Source of the DNA: Cyanophora paradoxa | Taxonomy: Eukaryota; Glaucocystophyceae; Cyanophorales; Cyanophoraceae | Direction of reading: 5' to 3' | DNA length: 62,666 nt | Assembly (NCBI GenBank): GCA_004431415.1 | Contig: QPMI01000329.1 | Coordinates: forward strand, 1-62,666 | In this document: one piece after another, positions 38,650 through 49,281 of the stretch | Layout of the letters: each line of letters opens with the position of its first letter | Position numbering within the stretch: position 1 is the stretch's first letter | Position numbers and translations under genes: made by a program | Notes under the pieces: model-generated | Told to the model about the DNA's origin: nothing | What the model saw: the letters and a program-made list of their open reading frames with translations, nothing else | Database searches by the model: none

Positions 38650-41262
38650 ACATCACGCCGTCGCAGGCAGCCGAATGCGACGCGGTCGCCGAGTTGGCGT
38701 ACTTCCAGAGCGCCTGGAACGCAGCAGCCCTGTTCATCCGCAGGAACCAGCACCACAGCGATCTCCCGCAGGCGCCTCTGCCTTGCGAGAGCGAGGCTGC
38801 GCTGTGTCAGCTTCCCGACCACGCCCTGGAGGCGAAGCGGCAGCAGTATTCGCGAGACTTCTGGCGCACCATGGAGCGTCTGCCGCACAGCATTCAGGAC
38901 GATCCGTTCCTAGCGCGTGCCTTTAGCTGCGGGCAGGCCCGGCCGCCGGCGGAGAACCCGTTCGAGGGGCGCCACAAGTACCAGTTCACGCGCCAGACGC
39001 TCGTAGGCCAGCTCCGCTTCCATGAGATGCAGAAGCGGCAGCAGGAGGCGCAGCAGGTTCGTCAGCTGCAGCAGGCCGCCGCTGGGCGGTTCGTCTCGCC
39101 CACCACCATGGCGCCCGCCCCGCCCGCCCCACGCAACGCCGGCCCGCCGCAGGAAGGTCTCGGGAGCTGCGCTCGCCACCCTTCTCTTGTGTGTCGCTAA
39201 TCGTGCTTCGCGCAGTGCCGCACGCGGAGCGGTGCGCGAGGCCGGACCCGAGCAGGCCGTTCAAAGCGCCACGGAAGAAGGATCCGTGCCAGACCATCGC
39301 TGACCCGCCGCCGCAGGAGTCGGGCGCAGACGACGCGGATGCCGAGGTGCAGCCCCAGCCGGAGGCACAGCCGCAGCCCTCCTCGCCCGCCAAGCCGGCG
39401 GCGAAGAAGGCCAGGGCGTCGGCGAAGTCCAAGACCGCCGGCGGCAGCCCCTCCGCCAGCGAGGGGGAGGGCGCGCCCGCTGCAAAGCCGAAGGCGAAGG
39501 TTCGCACGTCGTTCTGCTTGCTCGGTGCGCGTTCTGACTCGCGGCAGCCCGGGCCCAAGCCCGGAAGCTGCACCTTCAGCGCCTGCAACTGCATCGGGCC
39601 TGCCTTTCTCCCCCCGCAGCGCGAGGAGCAGGAGACTCCCGCCACCGACGACGAGCCTCAGTACATCGACTGTGCGAGGGACTGCAACGATGAGGCCGTG
39701 CGCCGCGACCCGCAGCGACCCCCCGTAGCCCTTAATCGAAGTCCGCAGGGCATCATCTTCAAGCTCTGCCTCGAGACCTCGCCCACCTTCCCCCGCGCGG
39801 AGCCGGTCGAGGATGGCGTCAACTCTCAGGACTTCAAGCACTTCTATACAACGGGCGAGGGCGGCGTGCCGCTCTGGACCGTCATCGGGCGCATCGCAAA
39901 GGAGAACGGGATCGGGCTCGGGATCCCTGCCCTCAACCAGAAGATCAAGGCGTACAACCTGCAGCTCAGCCGAACTTCGCGCAACAAGAAGCACCTGACC
40001 ATCAAGCCCGCGCACCTCGGCCTGAGCGATGAGCAGCTGAAGGTCGGCCTGAGGAAGCTCATTGACAGGGCGGCCAACGTCCGCAGCAGCACGAAGTGGA
40101 GCGGTGCGCCCTACCCCCCCCTCCTTCCCGCCCCCTCTCCCCTCCCATCCCTTACCCCTTAACCGCAGGGCGGACTCCGGTGTGGCCCGAGTGGGTCGTG
40201 CTGGGCTCCACCTTCGCAGACATGCTCGCGGGCGTGAACCACGCGACGGCGGAGGGTGAGCCGGACGACGGCCCGGACGTCGACTCCGAGCTTTGCGTTC
40301 TCACCGAGGTGCGTCACCTCCCCGCAGCCTCTTCGAGCCTGATCTCCCCCGCAGGACGAGCCTCGCGATCTGGCGGAGGCCGAGTCGCAGTCCAAGGCCG
40401 CGGAACGCAAGGCGCCCCGCACCCCCGCCAACCCACCCACACCAAACAGCAGGAAGGGAGCGCTGGGATTTGCCAGAGCACTCTGACAGGTCTGCAGAAC
40501 AAGGGGGTGTGTTCCTTTTCTAGTCAGGTTTGGGTTCCCGACTCCCCCCATCACCCCCCGAAATCTCACAGGGGTCCCCACCCACACAAATCATTGGGCA
40601 GGGATGGCTTGGATTCTGCAGAGCACTCTGACAGGTCTGCATGACCAGGGTGGTGTTCGTTTTCTAGTTTCAGGTTTGGGTTCCCAGCTCCCCCCATCAC
40701 CCCCTGAAATCTCACAGGGGTCACCACCCACACAAATCATGGGGCAGGGATGGCTTGGATTCTGCAGAGCACTCTGACAGGTCTGCATGACCAGGGGGTG
40801 TGTTGCTTTTCTTATTTCAAGTTTGAGTTCCCGACTCCCCCCACACCAAACAGCAGGCAGGGAGCGCTGGGATTCGCCAGAGCACTCTGGCAGGTTTGCA
40901 TGATAGGGCGGGGTGTTGGCCGAGCTGGCGAAGCGCATCCCCGACATCGTCGACAAGCAGGACGCGGTGCGCGCTTGCTCTTTCCCCCCTTAAAGCCCCT
41001 CAAGGCCGGCTGCAGCTGCTGACCCCCTCCCTTGCCTTAGACCAATGCTACTGCTGCTGGGGAGGAGGAGACCAACGTCTACCCGCCGATCACGGAGCTG
41101 ATGGTGCTGGCGGAGTTCTGCAAGCTGAAGGGCGTGGACGCCTTCAAGAAGGCAGTGGGGCTGAACAAGCCCAAGAACTGGGCAGTTGTGATCGTGAAGC
41201 TAGAGGCAGCTCGCAAGGCAGCCCACCAGTGGTACCGCCAGTACAGCGACAAGACCATCTAA
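38650..41262 (+). CDS. Cellular gene of unknown function, six exons, interrupted by satellite
   Basis: GC-rich exons joined by short GT-AG introns that I tested by frame continuity. Exons: 38650-39156, 39216-39499, 39620-40103, 40169-40308, 40355-about 40432, about 40917-40966 and 41041-41262 (TAA at 41260-41262). The fifth is split by satellite at 40433-40916. Introns are 59, 120, 65, 46 and 74 bp with pyrimidine tracts ending in CAG or TAG. The 120-bp intron has no stop in frame, so retention is possible. The protein has a charged N-terminus with a helix rich in Gln/Arg, a Pro/Ala/Lys low-complexity middle, a compact region (DFKHFYTTGEGGVPLWTVIG) and a C-terminal helical domain (FCKLKGVDAFKKAVGLNK). 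No family recognised. The true 5' end is lost in satellite. Confidence 0.68.
40433..40916 (-). repeat. Satellite insertion inside the cellular gene
   Basis: About three monomers in reverse orientation. The outer ones are standard; the two middle ones are a distinct variant (CAAATCATGGGGCAGGGATGG, GACCAGGGGGTGTGTTGC). It separates the codons for RTPAN from AELAKRIPDIV. I see no splice sites that clearly remove it, but it could be spliced as part of an intron. Confidence 0.8.
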
Positions 41263-41389
41263 ATATATAAAAATACATACACATTTCGTTTTTTTCGACT
41301 TTTCATTTAGATCTCGATAGCTAGCAGTTCAAGACTTGTCATGTTCTTGAGAATCTCATAATAAAGTTTAGCCTGATTCTAACTCAATT
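41263..41389 (+). other. 3' flank of the cellular gene
   Basis: AT-rich 127 bp after the stop, with AATAAAG near 41360 as a possible polyadenylation signal. No ORF. Confidence 0.35.
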
Positions 41390-41584
41390 CGTCCTCGCAT
41401 TCGAGATCTGCAAACTATCAACTCTGCCTATTCCCATGGTGCCCCTGGTCCTGATGGCATTCCTATCGGCATCTTCCAACTTGATTCAGCCCGCTGGGGC
41501 ACTTTGTTATCGTCCGTCTTTCAAGATATTCTGTCGGCGGGGTTCCTTCCAAACTGCATGCGACAGCTTAAGCGTGTGGTGTCC
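41390..41584 (+). pseudogene. LINE-type reverse transcriptase fragment
   Basis: One frame reads INSAYSHGAPGPDGIPIGIF followed by a helical stretch ending GFLPNCMRQLKRV. The APGPDGIP block is the characteristic opening of non-LTR retrotransposon RT. It stops matching after about 60 residues and gypsy-like sequence follows, so this is a short remnant joined to another element. Confidence 0.45.
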
Positions 41585-43220
41585 AATGATCCCTCTGGAT
41601 CTGGTCGGAAAGGAGTACTCCGCTCATGTTACGTGCATGTCAATCTTTCTAATCACGGACTTCATGTCATCGCTTTCCATATCAATGTTGCCAACCCAGC
41701 TCAGTGTATCTCGTCTTGAGGAGAAATTCTCCAAGTCATTTGGCGTTGTCTACTCCACCTTCAGCCCAAGCAAGGCAGATATCGAGGAGGTCCAGCGTGT
41801 CTTCGAAAACCGTGAATCCACAGATGATTACTTCTTCCAACCTCCTCCCGGGAACGGAAGTTTTGTGCACACTTCTGAGTACAAGGGTCCTGATTCAGTA
41901 GATATCACTGCGTCCGAAGCTGTTCTCCAGTCTTCTTCTGATGATTCAAGTAAAAGAGTTTCAGATTCTGTTGTAAATAACTCGACTCCATTAGATAGCG
42001 ATAAAAAGAGTTCTGTATTTTCGCAAGCAAGTTCTGTACCAGTATCTTCGGTTGATGAAGTGATTTTGAAGGAGATTCGGGAGCGATTTGGTGATAATGT
42101 TGCAAGCCTTATTTCTCCATGCAGTGTTGGTTCAGCTGATGATAATCTTGATGAGAGGAAGCTTATGTGGGATTTCTTGGCGAGGAAGCATGAAGTGTTT
42201 GCTGAGGGTCAATGGAAATATGATGAGTCCAGACCTGGTCCTCCTATTGAGCATAGCATTGACACTGGAGATGCAAAACCGTTTGCTGAACCTCCAAGAC
42301 GTCTCTCTTTTGACCAGCGCCAAAAGATTGTTCAAGAGACTCAAAAGCTGATTGACAGGAATTTAATTCGTCCTTCTAGAAGCCCTTGGGCCGCTCCAGT
42401 GGTCCTTGTGCGGAAAAAGGATGGCTCATATCGTTTCTGCATCGATTACAGAAGGCTCAACAGTGTTACCAAGGATGATGCATATCCCTTACCAAGAATT
42501 GATGATGCTCTTGAAGCTCTTTCTGGATCCATATATATTTCTGTTGCAGATTGTGATGATGGATATTGGAATGTCAAGATGAGTGAGAAGGACCGGCCGA
42601 AGACAGCTTTTAGGACACCAACTGGTTTGTATGAGTGGAATGTCATGCCTCAGGGCCTCAAAACGGCCCCTGCGACATTTCAGATGTTGATGAATGGAGT
42701 GTTAGGAGCATACCTTTACATCTTTATTCTTGTTTATCTTGATGATATATGTGTCTTTTCCAGGAGTCTGAAGGAGCATTTCGAACATCTTGAATGGGTT
42801 TTTGATCAGCTGATTGCTGCTCACCTGCGGTTAAAAGCACGCAAGTGTCGTTTCTTCAAGGCTGAAGCTGAGTACCTTGGATTTGTTGTTTGCCGAGAAG
42901 GAATCAAGCCGTGTGACAGCAAAGTTCAGGCTGTGAAGAATTTCAAGACTCCAACATCTGTATCAGAAGTCAGGTCTTTCTTAGGTTTAGTGAATTACTA
43001 CAGGGTCTTCATACCTTCATGTGCAATCATTGCTTCTCCATTGTATGATTTGTTGAAATCCAAGAATTTGTTTGTATGGGGAGAATCACAAGACTTTGCT
43101 TTCCGTAAGCTCAAGGAGTTATTGTGTTCCTCTCCTATTCTTGCATATCCAGATTTCAAGAAGCCTTTTATCCTCAAAACAGATGCTTCGAAAACTGGCA
43201 TTGGTGCTGTGTTGTCGCAC
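41585..43220 (+). CDS. Gypsy-like pol, first part (linker, RT, start of RNase H)
   Basis: Encodes reverse transcriptase of a Ty3/gypsy element. Landmarks: EHSIDTGDAKPF before the fingers, SPWAAPVVLVRKKDGSYRFC, VMPQGLKTAPATFQ and the catalytic YLDD box (LVYLDDICVFS, about 42740). The connection and RNase H start follow (ILKTDASKTGIGAVLS). The frame is lost at about 43220, where a one-base change moves into the downstream frame. The region 5' of RT is Ser/Asp-rich with no clear protease. No start codon is assigned, since the left end is fused to a LINE remnant. Confidence 0.85.
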
Positions 43221-45055
43221 TGGATGACAATGGTCAGGAGCGAGTCATTTCGTTTGCTTCTAAGACACTCACCCCAGCTGAGTGCAAGTGGAACAAGGAG
43301 GTTGTTATTGCACATGCTGCTGAGCCATTATCAGATAAGCAACAGAAGTGGACAGTTACTGAGCAAGAGTTATATGCTGTTTACTGGGCTGTGACTAAAA
43401 AGTTCTCACATTATCTGAAAGGCCCCAAGTTCGTCATCAAGTCGGATCACAGTGCTCTCCAGTATATGAAGTCGAATAAGGAGTTCCCAAATGCTCGGAT
43501 CGCCCGCTGGATTCTTGGAATGCAGGAGTACAATTATGAAATTTCGCACAAATCTGGTACCCTGAATGCTGATGCCGATGCACTTTCGAGACTTGTGAAG
43601 CGAGTTGTTGCCAAGATTGAAGAGTTGTCTCTCATTTCCCCTATCATTCCCATCCCTATTCTTGTGAATGCAGTTGAGCTTGATTTATCTCTTTCTGCTT
43701 CTGATATTAGAGCTGCTCAACTTGAGGATCCGTTGCTCAACACCATTATCAGGTATCTTGAAGATGATGTGCTTGTCCTTCCTGAGGGCGTGGACAAGTC
43801 AGTGGAGCGAACTCTCAAGAGTGGGAAATTCGTACTGAAGTGTGATGTTCTTTGTTGCCAACGAACTGGATCTGATTCTTTTCAAGTTGTTGTTCCGTAC
43901 TCCATGACTCAACAGGTTCTTCGGGCTCTTCATGACAATTTCGGACATCCTGGAGTGACCAAGTTGATCGATCTTGTCTCATCTCGTTACTATTGGAAGA
44001 ATTTGCGTCGCGATGTCTATGATTATGTTCGGAGCTGCCACAAGTGTCAGTTGATTAAACCGAAGCCAACCTCTTCAAATCTTCCGACTGTACCTGTGGT
44101 TGCTGATGCTCCTATGCAACATATCGAGATCGACATCGTTGGACCATTTCCCAAATCAAGTCGTGGAAACAAGTACGTGGTGACAATTGTCGATGTTTTT
44201 ACTCGATGGGGCACCGCAGTGCCTGCACGGTCCAAGTCGGCCACTGTCGCTGTTCGCGCACTTTTCGAACATTGGATCCCTGAACATGGAGTTCCTCGCA
44301 AAATCTCTTCTGATCGTGGCGGAGAATTCGATAATCTCATTCTGCAAGAGTTGGAACGGATCTTCGGAATAAAACATGTTTTCGCTGCTCCTTATCATCC
44401 CCAATCGCAGGGTCTCGTGGAAAAGTTCAACGATGTTCTCGTCACTCGCCTTCGTTTCTATGCGGAACAGAACGAGAAGCAATGGGACTTGTTCATTCCT
44501 TTCGCCTCGTTTGCGATTCGCAACTTCAAGAATCCATCTACTGGATTCACACCTTTCGAGATGTTGTACGGTCGACAGTGTACGCTTCCTACTGATTTGT
44601 TGCTTCAACCTGATATCACTGTCGGCAACTCTGTCTCTACTCACGCTGCTCAACTTGGTCGTCGGTTCTCGCGTATCTACTCCGAGGCTAATCTGGTTCG
44701 GCAAGCTCGACAGGATGCGCAAGGGCAAGCTGACTCACCCTCGGGTGACCCGTTGTTCGTTCAAGGTGAACTGTTCTGCGTCAAGACCCCTTCGACTCGT
44801 TTGCGCAAGATGGACCCCAAGTTCACTGGTCCTTGGGAGATCGTTGCTGATGCCTCTCGTGGACATGGTGTGTCCTATGTGGTTCGATTTGTTGGTGGTG
44901 ACGACAAGCTTGGCTATTCTACCGGTGACAAGGTTACGGTTCATGCTAATCGTCTCATCCCCTACGCTGAGCGTGATTGGGTTGGCCAGCGAGGACGTGG
45001 CCCTCTCAACTACGGAGCGAAATGTTGTATCTCAAACCCAAACTCCCCCTCGTAG
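43221..45055 (+). CDS. Gypsy-like pol, second part (RNase H and integrase)
   Basis: Continues the element in the next frame. RNase H resumes at DDNGQERVISFASKTL and carries an unusual extra segment of about 25 residues between TPAECKW and TVTEQELYAVYW. The HHCC zinc-binding domain (HDNFGHPGVTK...CHKCQ) and the DDE core follow: IEIDIVGPFP, SSDRGGEFD and SQGLVEKFND. A C-terminal chromo/SH3-like region (FVQGELFCVKTPS; KFTGPWEIV) ends at a stop at 45053-45055. All catalytic residues are present. The only defect is the junction frameshift, which might be sequencing error. Confidence 0.88.
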
Positions 45056-45119
45056 GGTAGCCCTGTGCCTTGTGTGTGGTAGGGAGTTGGGGGCTTGTAC
45101 TGGCTTCTGGAATAAATAC
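45056..45119. other. Boundary between two gypsy elements
   Basis: About 64 bp of GT-rich sequence between the rightward pol stop and leftward protease-region coding. Possible LTR remnant (GTGTGTGGTAGGGAGTTGGGGG). No repeat partner in the window. Confidence 0.3.
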
Positions 45120-46514
45120 ACGAGACTCTTGCAAATGACGGGTAAACATGTTCTCCTAAGTGTTCTTTGATCATTTCTGGCCGCAACCCGTCAGCACTAC
45201 CTATAGGAACAGTATGCAATTTCGAAAACTCTTTTAATCTATCTTCATATGGATACTTGCACTCAGGAAGTCCATTGGAAAACTCAGAAAACTCCACCTC
45301 CACGACACGCCGTCGGCCCAGCTGCCAAGTGGACCTCAGGGTTGTCGTCCCATGTGAAAAACTCTTTAAGAAAACCGTCACAATCCGGCACGAAATGATT
45401 GCCACGAACTCTAAATTCCACGAGACACTGATATCCAGGAGCAATTTTAGCATCCTTGGCAACTTCCAAGACAAATCCGTGATCCTCAGAAATTCTGCGA
45501 CTGCTGGAATTATCCGAGGGGATTTCATCTTGAGCACCTGGCGAAGGTGATGGTTGCTCTGATGCGCCGCCCAGCACAGGAAGAATCTTGCACTGGACTG
45601 GCTTGTCCGGAAACCGGTCGAAAGTCAGAGTCCGATCTGCGGAGCCAACATTTTTGTAAGTGACCCCATTCTCGGAGAAAAAGTCCTGGCCCAAAATGCC
45701 GTCGAGAGCATAACCAGGAAAGTCTACAACAAGAAATGGAAAACTCTTGGTGAGCGGCCCAATTGTGGCCGATAAGCTGATCTCACCAGGAACAGTCACA
45801 AGCGTCGAATTTGGCAGCTTAACAGATGGAGTGAAACGATTGCGAAACACTTTATGATTAAGTCCAAGTTGGGAAATAGTCTTTGAGAGGATAATGGAGA
45901 CATCTGCCCCGCTGTCCAATAAGAAAGAGTGATTTTTGCCTTGGATTTCGACTTCCACAATCGATCTCCCTGGAGCAGACGCGAATCGCCGCTCAGCTGG
46001 AGCATTATTGTAGGAGTCCAAGGAACATACATTAATTGAAGCACGGCCATCATTGTTGAAACTAATTCCAAGAGACACAATTTTTCGATTTCTTTCAAGT
46101 GGTAGGAAATGCTTGCGCGAGTGCAAATGCTCGTGAAGTCGTGAACTAGCCGAAATGAAAGTGCCAAAGTGGCCTCTCTCGAACTGTCCAAAACTTTTTG
46201 AAACAAGCACTTCCCGGGACGAATACCCTTTTCCACTTCTCGGGGAAGATCCCCTTTTTGAAACAAACACTTCTTGGGGAAGATCCCCTTTTCCACTCGG
46301 AATTTGAGAATTTGAAGCACGCAAATGCGGTTGACCATCCGGCACACTGACCAGGATTGTATCCAAAGAATCAATTCTACAACTACTAGCATCTTTCTTT
46401 TCATTGGCAACGATAGGGAAATTGGTTGATTGGGAAATAGTGGATGGTGAAAGAGAAGAAGAAAAGAGATGATCAGAACAACTGTTGACTTGTTTCGAAG
46501 TTCGAAAGCTGCTC
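45120..46514 (-). pseudogene. Gypsy-like protease region, reverse strand
   Basis: A leftward frame of about 410 residues with the retropepsin FLLDSGADVSIILS (about 45915) and DGILGQDFFSENG (about 45670), closely related to the fragment at 28086. A repeated motif (lines of the form FxRGxxPREVxVSK) lies 5' of it near 46200-46290. Near 45290 the frame shifts, and coding continues to about 45120 (EFSEFSNGLPECKYPYEDRL, then MIKEHLGEHVYPSFARVS). No RT follows on this strand. Confidence 0.75.
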
Positions 46515-46625
46515 CGAAAGTGGCTGGTTTCTTGGCCCCCCCAGCCTGGCGGGCAGAAACAGGCTGTTTTAGGCTTTTCCTGCAGAGCGGGGCTGCGAAG
46601 CGCCCCGACCCTTGGGGTCAGCCGA
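46515..46625 (-). repeat. GC-rich block shared by two gypsy fragments, copy 2
   Basis: Inverted relative to 27981-28085 and similar along its length (CCCGCCAGGCTGGGGGGGCC on its own strand). Here it separates protease from gag coding and changes the frame between them. Confidence 0.65.
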
Positions 46626-47090
46626 CGACCCACGGCGCTCAACGGAGCGACCGCGATCATCGCCACCAGAATAATTTGCAAAATCACGAGAATCGCGCTG
46701 GGAATATTTGCCATTCCCACGACCACGACCTCCGTATCCACCACGATTGAAGTTGTAATTTCCACGCCAAGTGTCACCCTGGGGGCGAGAACTCACTTGG
46801 TAAGCAATATTTTTAATTTCTTCTACTACAGAACTCATTGTGCGCTTGAAATCCGAGCGCATTCCATCCACGTCAGAACGCAACTCATCAATCTTTGAAT
46901 CCATGCGAGCAGAAACTGTTTTCACTTCAGCCCGTACTTTGTCCACAACAAAATATTCAATCTCGGCACGAGTCATACCGGTGGACGAGGCAGGGGAACC
47001 ACGCTCTGTAGGAAGAGACGTTGGACCCACTCCTGGCGTCATTGAAACACCGGGAAATTTAGAAAGTCCAAGGGAGTCCTTGGACTTGAC
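46626..47090 (-). pseudogene. Gypsy-like Gag C-terminal region
   Basis: About 155 residues: a helical segment (RAEVKTVSARMDSKIDELRS) and then an RNA-binding Arg/Gly tail (GGYGGRGRGNGKYSQRD) in place of a zinc knuckle. It reads toward the protease fragment on the same strand. Its 5' end is cut by an oppositely oriented integrase piece. Confidence 0.6.
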
Positions 47091-47400
47091 AAGGTTCTTG
47101 GCAATCTTCGCAAGAAGTACTACTGGAGAACAATGGCTGAAGACGTCAAGAAATACGTCGAGCAATGCAAGAAGTGCCAATTCCGCAAACCATTAACTGG
47201 TCGGTCTCAAGCTCCTCAGCAAATGGTTCCCGCTTCTCGACCCTTCGAAGTTGTCGAGTTGGATTTCATTGGACCTCTCCCTACTACATCTCGCGGCAAT
47301 CGGTATATTTGCACTGCCATTTGCGTATACACAGGTTATCCGGAGGCTGTCGCAACACCATCTATGTCAGCCAAGGCTGCTTGCAACGCAGCTGTCTTTG
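47091..47400 (+). pseudogene. Gypsy-like integrase fragment
   Basis: Residues LDKVLGNLRKKYYWRTMAED..CKKCQFRKPLTGRSQAP, then VVELDFIGPLPTTSRGNRY: the second half of the zinc domain and the first catalytic Asp. It is close to the integrase at 56.2-57.4 kb. Both ends are truncated, and it abuts the reversed gag. Confidence 0.75.
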
Positions 47401-47510
47401 CCACTGCCGCGGTTCAGCCGCCATGGCGCCCGCCAGAACGAATCTGAACACGTTCTTACCGAGACGGGAAGCGCGTTCAACCGCTACGATCGCTCGCTTA
47501 GCCAGCGAGC
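47401..47510. other. Unassigned GC-rich spacer
   Basis: About 110 bp (CCATGGCGCCCGCCAGAACG, then repeated CGCTCGCTTAGCCAGCGAGC, which is palindromic). No gene recognised. Confidence 0.3.
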
Positions 47511-47689
47511 TCGAAGCGGTCATCGGGGCAGCCCCGAACCCAACCTCGAAACTAGAAAACTAACACCCCTCCCTATCATGCAAACCTGCCAGAGTGCTCT
47601 GGGGAATCCCAACGCTCCCTGCCTGCTGTTTCATGTGGGTGGGGACCCCTGTGGGATTTCGGGGGGCAATGGGGGCAGCCCCGAACCCA
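47511..47689 (+). repeat. 147-bp satellite, forward orientation
   Basis: Slightly more than one monomer, ending at GCCCCGAACCC. Confidence 0.9.
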
Positions 47690-47712
47690 GAGAGAGAGAG
47701 AGAGAGAGAGAG
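47690..47712 (+). repeat. (AG)n microsatellite
   Basis: Uninterrupted AG dinucleotides joining satellite to the leader of the glycosyltransferase gene. Confidence 0.9.
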
Positions 47713-47808
47713 CAAGTAAAAGCAACGAGGAGACATTGCGGGTGCATCGCTGCTCATCTTGTATTTATTTCCTGCCGATTATGTGAAAAGATCGTGAATT
47801 GGAGAAGC

Positions 47809-48738
47809 ATGCACATCTCTCGCTTCTTGACAGGAAGCTTGACGACTCTTCTTCTTATCCTTGCGGCTGCAAAGATGAACACGCTTTCCAGCACATGCAC
47901 TTGCGTTGCTGATTCAGAAGTTTCCATGCACTCGCTTAGCCGGATGACCAAGTTCGCCGTAGGTAGCCAAGCATGGAATACAGATTATAAAATGGATCAC
48001 GTTGCACTAATTGTTCCATACAGAGACCGCGCAAAACATTTGACAGAATTTTTGATGGAAACAAGGAGTTTTCTGCGGAATCAAAATGTCAGGTTCCAAA
48101 CTTTCATTATTGAACAAAATAATGTGTACAAATTCAATCGCGGAGCACTTTTCAACATCGCAGCAATACTTCTTTCCAAATCTTCGTTCAATTTTTTCAT
48201 TTTCCACGATGTTGACCTTATCCCTGTAAGCCCAGAGCTTGTTTATTCTTTTTCTAAAGACAAACCTTATCACATTAGCCCACCAGGAATTCATTGGTCT
48301 GCAGATTATGACACTTTTTTCGGAGGGGCGGCTATTTTCTTCAAGCCTCTGTTTTTCAAGATTCATGGTTTTAATCCCGAAATCTGGGGATGGGGACAAG
48401 AGGACAATAATCTACAAGCACGATGTGCAGCACATGGGTTGTGGCCACCTTTATATCCACCAAAGCGATCACGGTCATATATCAGGCATTTATCCTTGAA
48501 CCACACTGATAGAGTTGGAAGGGATCCAGCACTCAACTCTAAGTTAGAGCAGAATCTGATAACTGGCATCTCTGAGACGGCTTTTTGGGTGCAAGAAATC
48601 GAATCGAACAACATTTCGATTCATGTACATGTTCATATTTTCTGTAATGTAACATCCACCCCTTTTTGTGTGACTGGAGTTCAGCAGAAAGCTTTTCTTC
48701 CAGGCATTGGCTATGTAGATGAAATACAGAGTATATGA
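47809..48738 (+). CDS. Beta-1,4-galactosyltransferase-family (GT7) enzyme, 309 aa
   Basis: Predicted Golgi type II membrane enzyme adding a sugar, typically galactose from UDP-Gal, to glycans. It has a short N-terminal signal-anchor (FLTGSLTTLLLILAAAK, residues about 6-22). Family-7 motifs follow in order: HVALIVPYRDRAKHL, FNRGALFNIA, the metal-binding FHDVDLIP (DVD), FGGAAIFFKP and EIWGWGQEDNNLQAR. Length fits the family. The frame is intact and intronless, with Cys-rich ends. It is flanked by an AG microsatellite and satellite, so it may be a retrocopy or a gene moved with its surroundings. Acceptor specificity cannot be read from sequence. Confidence 0.88.
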   Translation: MHISRFLTGSLTTLLLILAAAKMNTLSSTCTCVADSEVSMHSLSRMTKFAVGSQAWNTDYKMDHVALIVPYRDRAKHLTEFLMETRSFLRNQNVRFQTFIIEQNNVYKFNRGALFNIAAILLSKSSFNFFIFHDVDLIPVSPELVYSFSKDKPYHISPPGIHWSADYDTFFGGAAIFFKPLFFKIHGFNPEIWGWGQEDNNLQARCAAHGLWPPLYPPKRSRSYIRHLSLNHTDRVGRDPALNSKLEQNLITGISETAFWVQEIESNNISIHVHVHIFCNVTSTPFCVTGVQQKAFLPGIGYVDEIQSI

Positions 48739-48807
48739 GCAATTTGGAATTCGGCATGTATGACCCAGATCGACGGGCACACGCACCCGTGGCCTGGTCC
48801 CTCACAA

Positions 48808-48860
48808 ATGGTCAGGCAGGGCGGTGCTGGCGTTCCCCAGAGCATCCCCAGAGCAGAGGG
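48808..48860 (-). repeat. Fragment of the diverged satellite subfamily
   Basis: GGTCAGGCAGGGCGGTGCTGG followed by GTTCCCCAGAGCATCCC, matching the variant at 36480-36838. Confidence 0.55.
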
Positions 48861-48901
48861 GTGGGGGGAGGAGGGGGGGCCTTCCCCGCGTGAGTGGATG
48901 T

Positions 48902-48924
48902 CTTATATATATATATATATATAT
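48902..48924. repeat. (TA)n microsatellite
   Basis: About eleven TA units, followed by TTGGCCCCCCCCC. Confidence 0.9.
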
Positions 48925-48949
48925 TGGCCCCCCCCCATAATTTTTCTCC

Positions 48950-49075
48950 CAGGTGCCCGCCCGAAATGGGGTCCAGGAATCGAACCCGGGTTTTTTTGAT
49001 ACTGCAAGAAGAAGAGTATGTATAAGACACGCCCAAGCCGGTTGTGCGGTACTGCAGACGGCGACCCCCCACACC
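48950..49075 (-). repeat. tRNA-derived (SINE-like) element
   Basis: On the minus strand GGGTTCGATTCCTGGACCCC is a clean T-arm with a perfect polymerase III B-box (GGTTCGATTCC). Upstream lies CGCACAACCGGCTTGG, a possible decayed D-arm/A-box. Between them is an insert too long for a functional anticodon arm. A 32-bp part (49007-49038) reappears as a separate insertion at 56437-56468. Not scored as a working tRNA. Confidence 0.5.
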
Positions 49076-49119
49076 CATTGGACGCCCTTTACCCGAATTT
49101 GCCCCTCACAGGTCTCGCA

Positions 49120-49281
49120 CCCCGGTGAGATTTCGGGGGTGGGGACCCCAGTGAGATTTCAGGGGGGCGATGGGGGCAGCCCTGAACCCAACCTCGAAAC
49201 TAGAAAACTAACACCCCTCCCTATCATGCAAACCTGCCAGAGTGCTCTGGCGAATCCCAACGCTCCCTGCCTGCTGTTTTG
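49120..49281 (+). repeat. 147-bp satellite, forward orientation
   Basis: About one monomer with a short duplicated GTGAGATTTC segment at its left edge. It ends in GTTTTGTGT. Confidence 0.88.

Noticed and set aside
38910-40015. Antisense ORFs of 219 and 272 aa across the cellular gene
   Set aside because: They are Arg/Ala/Gly-rich shadows of GC-rich exons and introns. The sense strand shows spliceable exons with frame continuity.
48950-49075. Functional tRNA gene
   Set aside because: The T-arm is good, but the remaining arms do not fold and there is a long insert, so I list it as a SINE-like repeat.
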